From Eubacteriales bacterium (lineage in GTDB: Bacteria > Bacillota > Clostridia > Lachnospirales > Lachnospiraceae), in the NCBI GenBank assembly GCA_030526715.1, contig JAUNCG010000019.1:1-38059 (forward strand): DNA of 38,059 nucleotides, in the 5' to 3' direction. The translations under genes and the position numbers were made by a program. Positions 31,353-38,059 of the stretch are shown here, piece by piece. The notes beneath the pieces are model-generated. The model worked only from the letters and a program-made list of their open reading frames with translations. It was not told where the DNA came from and ran no database searches. Positions within the stretch are counted from its first letter, which is position 1. Each line of letters begins with the position of its first letter.

Positions 31353-33944
31353 TCAGTCAATTCTCTGCACCCGTGTAGTCAGCCCATCGCTCTCCTTATC
31401 GATCACGATGGTATCTCCGCTGCGCACTTCCCCGGAAAGAATCTCTTTTGCAGCCAGCGTCTCCACATTCTTCTGCAGGAATCTCTTCAGCGGTCTTGCA
31501 CCGTACATCGGTTCATAGCCGCCTTCGATCACATAATCCTTGGCTGCTTCCGTCAGCTCCAGCCTGATATCCTGTGTCTCCAGACGATGGTTCAGATCCT
31601 TCATCATCAGCTCAATGATACAGCCGATATTCTCCTTCGTCAATGGCTTGAACATAATGATCTCATCCAGACGGTTCAGGAATTCCGGACGGAAATGAGC
31701 ACGCAGATCCTTCATCACAAGCTCTTCCGCCTGCGGATCGATCTCCCCGTTCTCCTGAATGCCATCCAGCAGATAAGAAGAACCGATGTTGGAAGTCATG
31801 ATCAGGATCGTATTCTTGAAGTCCACAGTCCTGCCCTGAGAGTCCGTCACACGTCCGTCATCCAGTACCTGCAGCAGCACATTAAATACATCCGGATGTG
31901 CCTTCTCAATCTCATCAAACAGCACAACAGAATACGGTTTCCGACGTACTGCCTCCGTGAGCTGTCCGCCCTCCTCGTATCCAACATATCCCGGAGGCGC
32001 TCCGATCAGACGGGATACGGAATACTTCTCCATGTACTCACTCATATCGATACGCACCATATTCGTCTCATCATCAAACAGACTCTGAGCCAGCGCCTTT
32101 GCCAGTTCCGTCTTACCGACACCGGTCGGACCCATAAACAGGAACGAACCGATCGGCTTGGTCGGATCCTTGATCCCGGCTTTGGATCGAAGGATCGCAT
32201 CTGTCACCTTCTGTACACCATCGTCCTGCCCGATCACACGCTTATGAAGCTCATCAGCCAGATGCAACGTCTTGCTCCGCTCACTCTCCGTCAGCTTTGC
32301 CACCGGAATACCGGTCCAACGGGAAATGATCCTGCCGATCTCCTCATCCGTCACATTCTCATGTACCAGAGACAGATCCTTGTTCCTGACCTTCTCCTCC
32401 TCGATCGCCAACTGCTGCTGCAGCTTCGGCAGCTCACCGTACTGCAGCTCTGCCGCCTTATTCAGATCATAATTTCTCTGAGCCAGTTCGATCTTCTTAT
32501 TGGTCTCTTCGATCTGTTCACGCAGTCTGGAAAGATTCTCCACAGAATTCTTCTCGTTCTCCCACTGCGCGCTCATATTATTGAACTCATCATTTAACTC
32601 TGCAAGCTCTCTCTGCAAAGTCTCCAGACGATCCTGACTCAGCTTATCCGTCTCCTTCTTCAGCGCCGCCTCTTCAATCTGCATCTGCATGATTTTTCTG
32701 CGCAGCTCATCCAGCTCCGTCGGCATAGAATTCAGCTCCGTCTTGATCAGAGCGCAGGCCTCATCCACCAGATCAATGGCCTTATCCGGAAGATAACGAT
32801 CGGAGATATAACGGTTCGACAGCGTAGCCGCCGCTACCAGCGCGCCGTCCGTGATCTTCACACCATGATAGACCTCATAGCGTTCTTTCAGACCACGCAG
32901 GATAGAGATCGTGTCCTCCACCGTAGGTTCATCCACCATAACCGGCTGGAAACGACGCTCCAACGCCGGATCCTTTTCTATATACTTACGATGCTCGTCC
33001 AGAGTCGTTGCACCGATGCAATGCAATTCGCCACGAGCCAGCATAGGCTTCAGCATATTGCCGGCATCCATAGCGCCCTCCGTCTTACCCGCGCCAACGA
33101 TCAGATGCAGCTCATCCACAAATAAAATGATCTCTCCGTCGCTCTTTCTCACATCCTCCAGAACAGCCTTCAGACGTTCCTCAAACTCCCCTCGATACTT
33201 TGCTCCGGCCACCAGTGCGCCCATATCCAGTGAAAATATCTTTTTATCCTTCAGATTCTCCGGAACATCTCCCTTAGCGATTCTCTGTGCCAAACCTTCC
33301 ACGACTGCCGTCTTACCGACACCCGGTTCACCGATCAGTACCGGATTATTCTTTGTTTTTCTGGAAAGAATTCGGATCACATTCCGGATCTCCTCATCTC
33401 GTCCGATAACCGGATCCATTTTCTGGCTCCTTGCCTTCTCCACCAGCTCCTGTCCATACTTGGCCAGCGTATCGTAGGTTGCCTCCGGATTATCCGTCGT
33501 CACTCGCTGATTGCCCCGCACAGTGGAAAGTGCCTGCAAAAAACGTTCTCTTGTGATCCCGTATTCTCTGAACAGCTCCGACATCGATCGGCTCGGATGA
33601 CGTAGCATAGAAAGAAACAGATGCTCCACAGACACATATTCATCGCCCATGGCCTTCGCCTCATCCTCTGCTGTCACCAGCACCTTGTTCAGATCATTTC
33701 CTATATAGACCTTGCCTCCGGATACCTTCGGTCTCTTTTCAATCGCAGCTATAATGCTTTTTGCAAAATAAGATGTCTGAATCTCCATCTTCTCAATCAG
33801 CTTACTGATCAGGCTGTCTTCCTGATTCATCAAAGCATAAAGTAAATGCTCCTGCTCTACCTCCTGATTGCCGAACTCATATGCAATCTTCTCCAGAGAA
33901 TTCACAGCCTCAATGGATTTTTGTGTGAATTTATTAATGTTCAT
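31353..33944 (-). CDS. clpB: Chaperone ClpB
   Basis: An 863-residue disaggregase working with DnaK. The N-terminal Clp_N repeats (about 1-145) are followed by AAA+ domain 1 with Walker A GEPGVGKT (about residue 205) and Walker B ILFVDELH. The long middle coiled coil (about 410-525) marks ClpB rather than ClpC. AAA+ domain 2 has [15 protein letters not shown] and [15 protein letters not shown], and the C-terminal small domain ends it. No ClpP-binding loop (IGF/L) is seen. The start ATG at 33944 has GGGAGG seven bases ahead; MRGGKV upstream contains that site. A perfect-spacing promoter with a central palindrome lies about 90 bp upstream. Confidence 0.96.
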   Translation of the reverse strand: MNINKFTQKSIEAVNSLEKIAYEFGNQEVEQEHLLYALMNQEDSLISKLIEKMEIQTSYFAKSIIAAIEKRPKVSGGKVYIGNDLNKVLVTAEDEAKAMGDEYVSVEHLFLSMLRHPSRSMSELFREYGITRERFLQALSTVRGNQRVTTDNPEATYDTLAKYGQELVEKARSQKMDPVIGRDEEIRNVIRILSRKTKNNPVLIGEPGVGKTAVVEGLAQRIAKGDVPENLKDKKIFSLDMGALVAGAKYRGEFEERLKAVLEDVRKSDGEIILFVDELHLIVGAGKTEGAMDAGNMLKPMLARGELHCIGATTLDEHRKYIEKDPALERRFQPVMVDEPTVEDTISILRGLKERYEVYHGVKITDGALVAAATLSNRYISDRYLPDKAIDLVDEACALIKTELNSMPTELDELRRKIMQMQIEEAALKKETDKLSQDRLETLQRELAELNDEFNNMSAQWENEKNSVENLSRLREQIEETNKKIELAQRNYDLNKAAELQYGELPKLQQQLAIEEEKVRNKDLSLVHENVTDEEIGRIISRWTGIPVAKLTESERSKTLHLADELHKRVIGQDDGVQKVTDAILRSKAGIKDPTKPIGSFLFMGPTGVGKTELAKALAQSLFDDETNMVRIDMSEYMEKYSVSRLIGAPPGYVGYEEGGQLTEAVRRKPYSVVLFDEIEKAHPDVFNVLLQVLDDGRVTDSQGRTVDFKNTILIMTSNIGSSYLLDGIQENGEIDPQAEELVMKDLRAHFRPEFLNRLDEIIMFKPLTKENIGCIIELMMKDLNHRLETQDIRLELTEAAKDYVIEGGYEPMYGARPLKRFLQKNVETLAAKEILSGEVRSGDTIVIDKESDGLTTRVQRID

Positions 33945-34031
33945 AACCTTACCTCCCCTCATCTCTTTCTATCTATTTTTACCAAATCTCTCATTGTTAT
34001 ATCAGGTATAGCAATCTATGTTATCAGCGTC

Positions 34032-34060
34032 ACTATAGCACCCGGGTTCTATGCTGTCAA
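34032..34060 (-). promoter_or_regulatory. clpB promoter with a palindrome in the spacer
   Basis: On the minus strand TTGACA (34060-34055) and TATAGT (34037-34032) are 17 bp apart. The 18-bp palindrome at 34035-34052 (ATAG-N-ACCCGGGT-N-CTAT, 8 of 9 pairs) fills the spacer and touches the -10 box. It is neither a CIRCE element nor a CtsR heptamer repeat. Confidence 0.7.
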
Positions 34061-34154
34061 CGCCGTTATTTTCTGTTTTCCATCCTGTTTTACTGACTAT
34101 AGAAGCACCTACCTAGTAACTGCTTTCTTTGATATTATCAGGATTATATTCACT

Positions 34155-34256
34155 AAGAGGGGCGATTATACAACCGTCCCTCTTTTGCTTCATCGCATCA
34201 GGTATGCATAGCGCATACCTGTGTTCCTGCTTTTTCCTTCGGCACATAGCGTGCCG
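34155..34256. other. Three hairpins after hsp20
   Basis: AAGAGGG (34155-34161) pairs with CCCTCTT (34178-34184), followed by TTTTGC on the plus strand. AGGTATGC (34200-34207) pairs with GCATACCT (34213-34220), and CGGCAC (34240-34245) pairs with GTGCCG (34251-34256); these two share the loop ATAGC. They follow the hsp20 stop codon and probably end or protect its transcript. The rest of the clpB-hsp20 gap (33945-34264) shows only the clpB promoter. Confidence 0.5.
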
Positions 34257-34264
34257 CCTGTACT

Positions 34265-34699
34265 TTAGCCTTCAATTGCAATGTATCTGTTCTCCTCCAC
34301 GTGCTTTGCCTCCTTCTTCGGCAAAGTCAGCTTCAGCATACCATCCTCAAACTTCGCGTGGATATCCTCCTCGGTCATCTGCTCACCAACATAGAACTGA
34401 CGACTTACGGATCCGGAATAACGTTCCTTACGGATATATTTTCCTTCTTTATCCTTCTCGTCCTTGTTCTCCGCCTTCTGCGCACTGATCGTAAGATAAC
34501 CATCCTTCAGCTGAGCCTTGACGTCCTCCTTCTTGAATCCCGGCAGTTCCATATCAACCTCATAGCCCTGCTCGGTCTCCTTGACATCCGTTCTCATCGT
34601 CTCCTGCGGGTTTCTATTATAAGCAGCCCCATCAAACTCCGGGAATGAAAAATCCATCCAATCATCAAACATGTTATCAAAAACTCTTGGCATTAACAT
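34265..34699 (-). CDS. hsp20: Small heat-shock protein Hsp20
   Basis: A 144-residue alpha-crystallin-type holdase chaperone. The N-terminal arm (MPRVFDNMFDDWMDFSFPEF) is followed by the alpha-crystallin domain (about 38-135), with MELPGFKKEDVKAQLKDGYLTISAQ and the conserved end DGMLKLTLPKKE. The C-terminal IxI-like motif is only weakly present (RYIAIEG). The start ATG at 34699 has GGAGG eight bases ahead; ATG two codons later is a possible alternative. A CIRCE element over the promoter shows control by the repressor HrcA. Confidence 0.94.
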   Translation of the reverse strand: MLMPRVFDNMFDDWMDFSFPEFDGAAYNRNPQETMRTDVKETEQGYEVDMELPGFKKEDVKAQLKDGYLTISAQKAENKDEKDKEGKYIRKERYSGSVSRQFYVGEQMTEEDIHAKFEDGMLKLTLPKKEAKHVEENRYIAIEG

Positions 34700-34732
34700 A
34701 AGTCATACCTCCTTCTTTTTTGTTCTATCTGT

Positions 34733-34775
34733 GTTATAACACTATTTGTTAGCACTGTCAAGAGGTGAGTGCTAA
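34733..34775 (-). promoter_or_regulatory. hsp20 promoter with CIRCE element (HrcA site)
   Basis: CIRCE is at 34749-34775: TTAGCACTG, nine bases, GAGTGCTAA (one mismatch to the consensus, in the first arm). On the minus strand TTGACA (34761-34756) lies across the CIRCE spacer and first arm, and TATAAC (34738-34733) follows after 17 bp. HrcA bound here would cover the -35 box. Confidence 0.9.
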
Positions 34776-34880
34776 TGTTTTTTGTTATTTTTTGATGAAT
34801 GCTCAGAAATGCTTATTTTACGCGGTTTCTTGGACATTCACCATCCTTCATTACTATGAAAAAGCACTCATTTTCTCACA

Positions 34881-35044
34881 TTTACACCAATTTTACACCA
34901 AATTTTCAAAAAGCTACGAGCCATGCGCTGATAATTACACCAGATGGTGCAAATTCATTTGCATCCATCTGAGTGGAATTCCATCATCATACGGCGACAG
35001 CCGTGACCGAGATGTAGCGCAGCGGAATCGAGGTTGCATGGCTC
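34881..35044. repeat. Dyad-rich element end beside the integrase gene (candidate att/arm sites)
   Basis: TTTACACCAA occurs twice, at 34881 and 34892, one helical turn apart. GAGCCATGC (34918-34926) pairs with GCATGGCTC (35036-35044), framing a 14-bp-arm hairpin (34941-34971, one bulged base), the palindrome TGGAATTCCA (34974-34983) and ACGGC-GACA-GCCGT (34991-35004). The right outer arm lies over the integrase stop codon. It may be an integrase-binding end, an oriT or a structured RNA. Confidence 0.55.
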
Positions 35045-36254
35045 ACACCACTTCTGTCGCATCCATTTTTGCGATCTCACTCTCCACTCGCCCCATTTCT
35101 GAGATATGATTATACACATTCATAGTCACGCTCATATCAGAATGTCCCATGACATACTGCATAACCTTCGGATCGACGTGATTCTCTCCCAGACGAGTGC
35201 AGCCGGAATGTCGCAGGATATGCGCTGAAATATGTGGCATCAGCTCCGGTTCCCGGTGTTCTTTCTCTGCCAGCTTTGTTTCTTTCTTATTGTACGCTTT
35301 GACAATATTATTCAGATAGCTGTTCACACCTGCAGGCATCATCGGACGTCCATGCTTCGTATTGAAGATAAATCCACAGCGACCACCGATCTCAATATTA
35401 CTGTTTCTGCCTAGCATGAAATTCAACTCTTTCTGCTTCAGAAACGCTTTGTAGACCATCTGTGTCATCGGAATCTTCCGGACACCTGCATCTGTCTTGG
35501 GCGTTGCATCGTGGAACTGATAACCATCTCCCAGATCATTGTAAACCAACTGATTCGTAATCCGAATCTCTCTGGCTTTCATATCCACATCCGACCAGGT
35601 CAGTCCAATCACTTCGCCAACTCGCAGACAGCATCCAAACATTATCTGCATCATCGGAAGATGTACATTATAAACGTTACTTTCCTCAACAAATGCAAGC
35701 AGCTTTTTCTGCTGATCCGGTGTTAATGCTTCTCTCTCCTTTGGTGCAGCACCATAATCACCCAAACATCCTTTTGCCGGATTTCTTGGGATGATTCCAT
35801 CCGTTACAGCCATCTCAAATGCCGGAGAGATCATAGTGTGGAGATACTTAATCGTATTGTGAGAAAGTCCTTCATCGGATAACTTTGCGTAAAACAGAAG
35901 AATCTGGGATGTCTTGATCTGTATAATCTTAAAATTACCCAATTCATTTCTCACACGGTTGTTCCACATATTCACATAATTCCTGCGGGTTGTCTCCTTG
36001 ATTTTCTTTGCCGCCATATAACGCTCAAACAACTGGTTCAGCGTCATTTTCCTTGTAGCAGCATCCGTCATCAGTCGATCTTCTTGCTGCCTGTTGATTT
36101 TCTTTTCCTGCTCTCTCAGTCTTGTCAGATCCATGTTGTAGATTGTCTCACGCTTTCCGGTGAGTTCATCCTTATAGCGATACATATATCTACCGTCCGG
36201 ACGCTGACTTTCACCGGATCGCAGGTTTCTTCCTTTATTATCTTTTCTTGCCAT
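35043..36254 (-). CDS. Tyrosine integrase (AP2-type N-terminal domain)
   Basis: A site-specific recombinase of about 403 residues that should integrate and excise the second element. The N-terminal 60 residues (GRYMYRYKDELTGKRETIYN) form the AP2-like arm-binding domain known from Tn916 Int. A SAM-like core-binding domain follows (about 65-160), then the catalytic domain with Arg in CLRVGEVIGL, the HILRHSGCTR box, GHSD and the nucleophile Tyr in MNVYNHI. The start ATG at 36254 (MARKDNKGRN) has AAAGGA nine bases upstream; upstream in-frame ATGs up to 36278 are possible. The excisionase gene lies 150 bp upstream on the same strand. Confidence 0.92.
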   Translation of the reverse strand: MARKDNKGRNLRSGESQRPDGRYMYRYKDELTGKRETIYNMDLTRLREQEKKINRQQEDRLMTDAATRKMTLNQLFERYMAAKKIKETTRRNYVNMWNNRVRNELGNFKIIQIKTSQILLFYAKLSDEGLSHNTIKYLHTMISPAFEMAVTDGIIPRNPAKGCLGDYGAAPKEREALTPDQQKKLLAFVEESNVYNVHLPMMQIMFGCCLRVGEVIGLTWSDVDMKAREIRITNQLVYNDLGDGYQFHDATPKTDAGVRKIPMTQMVYKAFLKQKELNFMLGRNSNIEIGGRCGFIFNTKHGRPMMPAGVNSYLNNIVKAYNKKETKLAEKEHREPELMPHISAHILRHSGCTRLGENHVDPKVMQYVMGHSDMSVTMNVYNHISEMGRVESEIAKMDATEVV

Positions 36255-36410
36255 TTTCATCATTCCTTTCACATTCATAGTCCTGTCATCGGAATGATTT
36301 TTGTCCTATATCTGTTTCAGATTAACATAATTCTAATGGTATTCCTACTGAAATCTCTGTTATAATTCTTAATTTTTCATCCCGAAGAAAGGGAGTTTGA
36401 TTCACATCCA

Positions 36411-36605
36411 TCATTCTGCAATTGCATCAATATATTTTTTGATCTTCTCTACAGAATATAATACTCGTCTGCCGATCTTGATTCTCGCTCCAGCTTCCTC
36501 TGCAATCTTTCTTGCTGATGGAGCACCGCAAGAGAGCATAGCTGTTAAGCCGTCAATATCTACAGCGACAAGGTTTTCACTGTTTCGCTCTGTTGTTTTT
36601 CTCAT
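36411..36605 (-). CDS. Excisionase (64 aa)
   Basis: A small basic DNA-bending protein of the Tn916 Xis type, which steers the integrase to excision. The sequence LTAMLSCGAPSARKIAEEAG forms a MerR-like winged helix, followed by ARIKIGRRVLYSVEKIKKYID. The start at 36605 has a strong AAAGGAGG upstream. The gene is just before the integrase gene on the same strand, the usual order. Its mRNA has a leader of about 300 bases from a consensus promoter (36910-36938). Confidence 0.88.
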   Translation of the reverse strand: MRKTTERNSENLVAVDIDGLTAMLSCGAPSARKIAEEAGARIKIGRRVLYSVEKIKKYIDAIAE

Positions 36606-36909
36606 GATGCATGACCTCCTTTCCTCCAGATTTCGGGGAATCACCTCCTAACGGTTCAGTTGCATTACAGTATTACTTGTTTTATGGCTGTGTTTGGCTT
36701 CCACTCGTATCCTTCAGTGCTTATAAAGCCTCAGTCCTAAGACTATGGGAATCTCCTTCTCGAAATTTCCCACCGTTTCCGGAGTGTCTCTAACGCTCCC
36801 TGATAGATTACTCCCTTCAGATCATGGCATTTCCGTTGCTGAAAGATACAGCTCATTTAATTTTCAAGGTTCTTCACATTCGCAACCATGCGAACATCTT
36901 TACGCCGTT
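36606..36909 (-). other. Long leader of the excisionase transcript with a possible 37-codon frame
   Basis: The 300 bases between the promoter and the excisionase gene hold no clear gene. A 37-codon frame (36743-36856, minus) starts MSCIFQQRKC and ends EISRRRFP, but has no convincing ribosome site. A leader this long suggests post-transcriptional control. Confidence 0.3.
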
Positions 36910-36962
36910 ATTATAGTTCGCTTTTATGCGAATGTCAATCAAATAATTCGCATTTTTGTGAA
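36879..36962 (-). promoter_or_regulatory. Consensus xis-int promoter with three operator-like repeats
   Basis: On the minus strand, perfect TTGACA (36938-36933) and TATAAT (36915-36910) are 17 bp apart. Three 16-bp inverted repeats of the form TTCGCA-N4-TGCGAA lie at 36879-36894 (perfect), 36917-36932 (one mismatch, filling the spacer) and 36947-36962 (one mismatch). Binding at the middle site would block the promoter. Confidence 0.8.
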
Positions 36963-36970
36963 TATCCCTG

Positions 36971-36999
36971 TTTACAAAGCATGTTTTTGGCTGTAAAAT
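36971..36999 (+). promoter_or_regulatory. Promoter of the XRE regulator gene
   Basis: TTTACA (36971-36976) and TAAAAT (36994-36999) are 17 bp apart on the plus strand, 54 bp ahead of the ATG. The nearest operator repeat ends 9 bp upstream of the -35 box. Confidence 0.55.
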
Positions 37000-37052
37000 C
37001 AGATTATAGTAACTATTCAGAGCCTATCTCGAAAATGAAAGTGGTGTTTGCA

Positions 37053-37622
37053 ATGACAGTAGGAGAAAAAATCAAAAGAATCCGTACATTTCGGAATATG
37101 ACACAGAAGGAGCTAGCGGCTGCTATTGGACTTGGCGAAAATGCATCCAATCGTTTTGCACAGTATGAGACAAATTACAGAGTACCAAAAAAAGAACTGC
37201 TCACAAAGATTGCAGAAGTCTTAGATGTAAATCCTCTGGTCTTTTATGATGCAGTTTCTATGGATGCCTCCGAAATCATGGAGATCTTATTCTGGATTGA
37301 CGAATTTAATCCGTCAGCAATCAATCTGTTTCAGCTTGAAAAATATCCGAGAGAGAAAGCCAATTCCAGTGATGATACCGCTGTCAGATATCATGATAAT
37401 GATTCCTGGCCGGCACATCCTCCGGTGGGATTATGGTTTAATTATGGGTTAATCAATGATTTTTTGAAAGAATGGGTAGTCCGGAAGGAAGAACTCCGTT
37501 CCGGTCAGATCACGAAAGATGAGTATTTTGAATGGAAAATCAACTGGCCACAGACCTGCGATGATTGCGGAAAGTACGAGTCAAGAAAACCGTGGAGAAA
37601 AATGGAAACCGAAAAATCCTGA
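37053..37622 (+). CDS. XRE-family regulator of the second element
   Basis: A 189-residue protein with a Cro/CI-type helix-turn-helix at about 5-62 (IKRIRTFRNMTQKELAAAIGLGENASNRFAQYE, then VLDVNPLVFYD). The C-terminal 110 residues are Trp- and Asp-rich, and a CDDC motif near the end could bind metal. The ATG at 37053 has GGTG six bases ahead; an upstream in-frame ATG at 37035 is possible. It is divergent from xis-int with three operator-like repeats between them, so it is the likely repressor of excision. I expect it to bind TTCGCA-N4-TGCGAA, which is inference. Confidence 0.82.
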   Translation: MTVGEKIKRIRTFRNMTQKELAAAIGLGENASNRFAQYETNYRVPKKELLTKIAEVLDVNPLVFYDAVSMDASEIMEILFWIDEFNPSAINLFQLEKYPREKANSSDDTAVRYHDNDSWPAHPPVGLWFNYGLINDFLKEWVVRKEELRSGQITKDEYFEWKINWPQTCDDCGKYESRKPWRKMETEKS

Positions 37623-37667
37623 GACAGATTGTCAAAGACTTTTTAATACTTCTGCTCATTTTTGAGC

Positions 37668-37698
37668 AAAAGAAAAGCGACCAGCCTGTTTTGATCGC
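37668..37698 (-). terminator. Terminator of the toxin transcript
   Basis: On the minus strand GCGATC (37698-37693) pairs with GGTCGC (37682-37677) and is followed by TTTTCTTTT. It lies about 150 bp past the toxin stop codon, leaving a long 3' untranslated region that includes the whole antisense RNA interval. Confidence 0.6.
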
Positions 37699-37749
37699 CT
37701 TGTAAAAAATCCTATTGAATTATTCCGATGTCAGTGTTATATTATTGAT

Positions 37750-37846
37750 AAGGAAAGCACCCACTCCAAAGGTGGATGCTCCCAAGATGCTTAAATGTCC
37801 TTACGGACACCGCCTATCCTGTGTAGCAGACAGGATAGGCATTTTT
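37750..37846 (+). ncRNA. Antisense antitoxin RNA (about 97 nt)
   Basis: A strong promoter, TTGAAT (37715-37720) and TATATT (37738-37743) at 17-bp spacing with a TG extended -10, should start a plus-strand RNA near 37750. A perfect 11-bp-stem terminator (37812-37822 with 37830-37840) followed by ATTTTTATTTT ends it near 37846. No reading frame lies in it. It is complementary to the 3' untranslated region of the toxin mRNA and just reaches the toxin stop codon, the layout of RatA-TxpA type pairs. Confidence 0.7.
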
Positions 37847-37961
37847 ATTTTCGCTTGTTTCTCTTATCGAGAAAGGTAAGCAATGCTAAGAGCAGCAAAC
37901 CGTGGGAAACCAGCAAGCCGATTATCCCTATGATAACCATTACGATCTCATAAGCTGTCAT
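37845..37961 (-). CDS. Holin-like type I toxin peptide (38 aa)
   Basis: The 38-residue peptide begins MTAYEIVMVIIGIIG, has one membrane helix, and ends in a basic tail (DKRNKRK). This is the pattern of the putative holin-like toxin (Hol_Tox) family, relatives of TxpA/BsrG-type membrane toxins. The ATG at 37961 has a strong GGGAGGTGG site upstream; a longer reading to 38057 is not supported. The leader upstream contains the dyad CCGG-TTTG-CCGG and a GTGG/CCAC pair that could affect translation. It sits on the second element, where such pairs often stabilise the element. The convergent antisense RNA overlaps its 3' end. Confidence 0.8.
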   Translation of the reverse strand: MTAYEIVMVIIGIIGLLVSHGLLLLALLTFLDKRNKRK

Positions 37962-38059
37962 TGGCACCACCTCCCTTCTTATGTACTCCGGCAAACCGGG
38001 ATTAAAGTGTCGGGAGGCTACCACCCTGTCATGGGTACTTTCCACGTGGCTAACCACGC

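Larger units (their letters stand above)
34881..38059. mobile_element. Left end of a second integrative element (continues past the window)
   Basis: An integrase, an excisionase, a divergent XRE regulator and a type I toxin-antitoxin pair lie next to a dyad-rich non-coding end. The AT-rich stretch beside it and the AP2-type tyrosine integrase recall Tn916-like elements. The left boundary is placed at the TTTACACCAA repeats by inference; the true end could be some tens of bases either way. Confidence 0.65.

Noticed and set aside
31317..32597. Long plus-strand open frame (426 codons)
   Set aside because: It is wholly antisense to clpB, has no ribosome site and no protein-like motifs.
34911..35044. 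tRNA or tmRNA gene as integration target
   Set aside because: No cloverleaf, TTCGA loop or CCA end could be fitted to the dyads.

Overview
The window looks like the chromosome of a gut-type Lachnospiraceae (Clostridia). The signs are strong AGGAGG-type ribosome sites with some TTG/GTG starts, the small families DUF4364 and DUF4250, MutS2, YhaM, a TrmL-type methylase, a CIRCE-controlled hsp20, and two mobile elements of Firmicutes type. No tRNA, rRNA or CRISPR array was seen.

Region 1 (about 1-12,104) is read as one complete integrative mobilizable element inserted in the rlmD gene. Its left end is a large serine recombinase that runs off the window. Then come an ORF6N regulator, a small HTH protein, a MOBV relaxase, a P4-type helicase plus a CHC2 zinc-finger primase, an XRE regulator, a candidate oriT, and a cargo block (LysR regulator, MFS exporter, DUF2284 protein, PhzF-type isomerase). 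The recombinase 3' end and rlmD, both on the minus strand, carry the same in-frame motif (ETVVLLS) in direct orientation. This is what attL and attR of an insertion in rlmD should look like, and it implies that the element supplies a replacement C-terminal tail to RlmD.

Region 2 (12,105-34,860) is ordinary chromosome: rlmD body, a GntR/ABC-transporter operon, YhaM, MutS2, an orphan response regulator, an AIR-synthase-like/TrmL fusion, a VanW-domain secreted protein, a DnaQ-type exonuclease, two radical SAM proteins, DUF4364, RarA, a membrane protein, a MATE exporter, DUF4250, ClpB and Hsp20. Between them lie a 22-bp four-copy repeat in front of a perfect-spacing promoter, two short proteins (35 and 58 aa), a 35-bp duplication at the MATE stop codon, and a palindrome inside the clpB promoter.

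Region 3 (about 34,881 to the right edge) is the left end of a second element: a tyrosine integrase with a dyad-rich end sequence, an excisionase, a divergent HTH regulator with three operator-like repeats over a consensus promoter, and a holin-like type I toxin gene. The toxin gene is paired with a convergent antisense RNA that has its own promoter and terminator.

Gene boundaries, promoters and repeats were read by eye. Family names rest on recognised motifs, and no database search was run.
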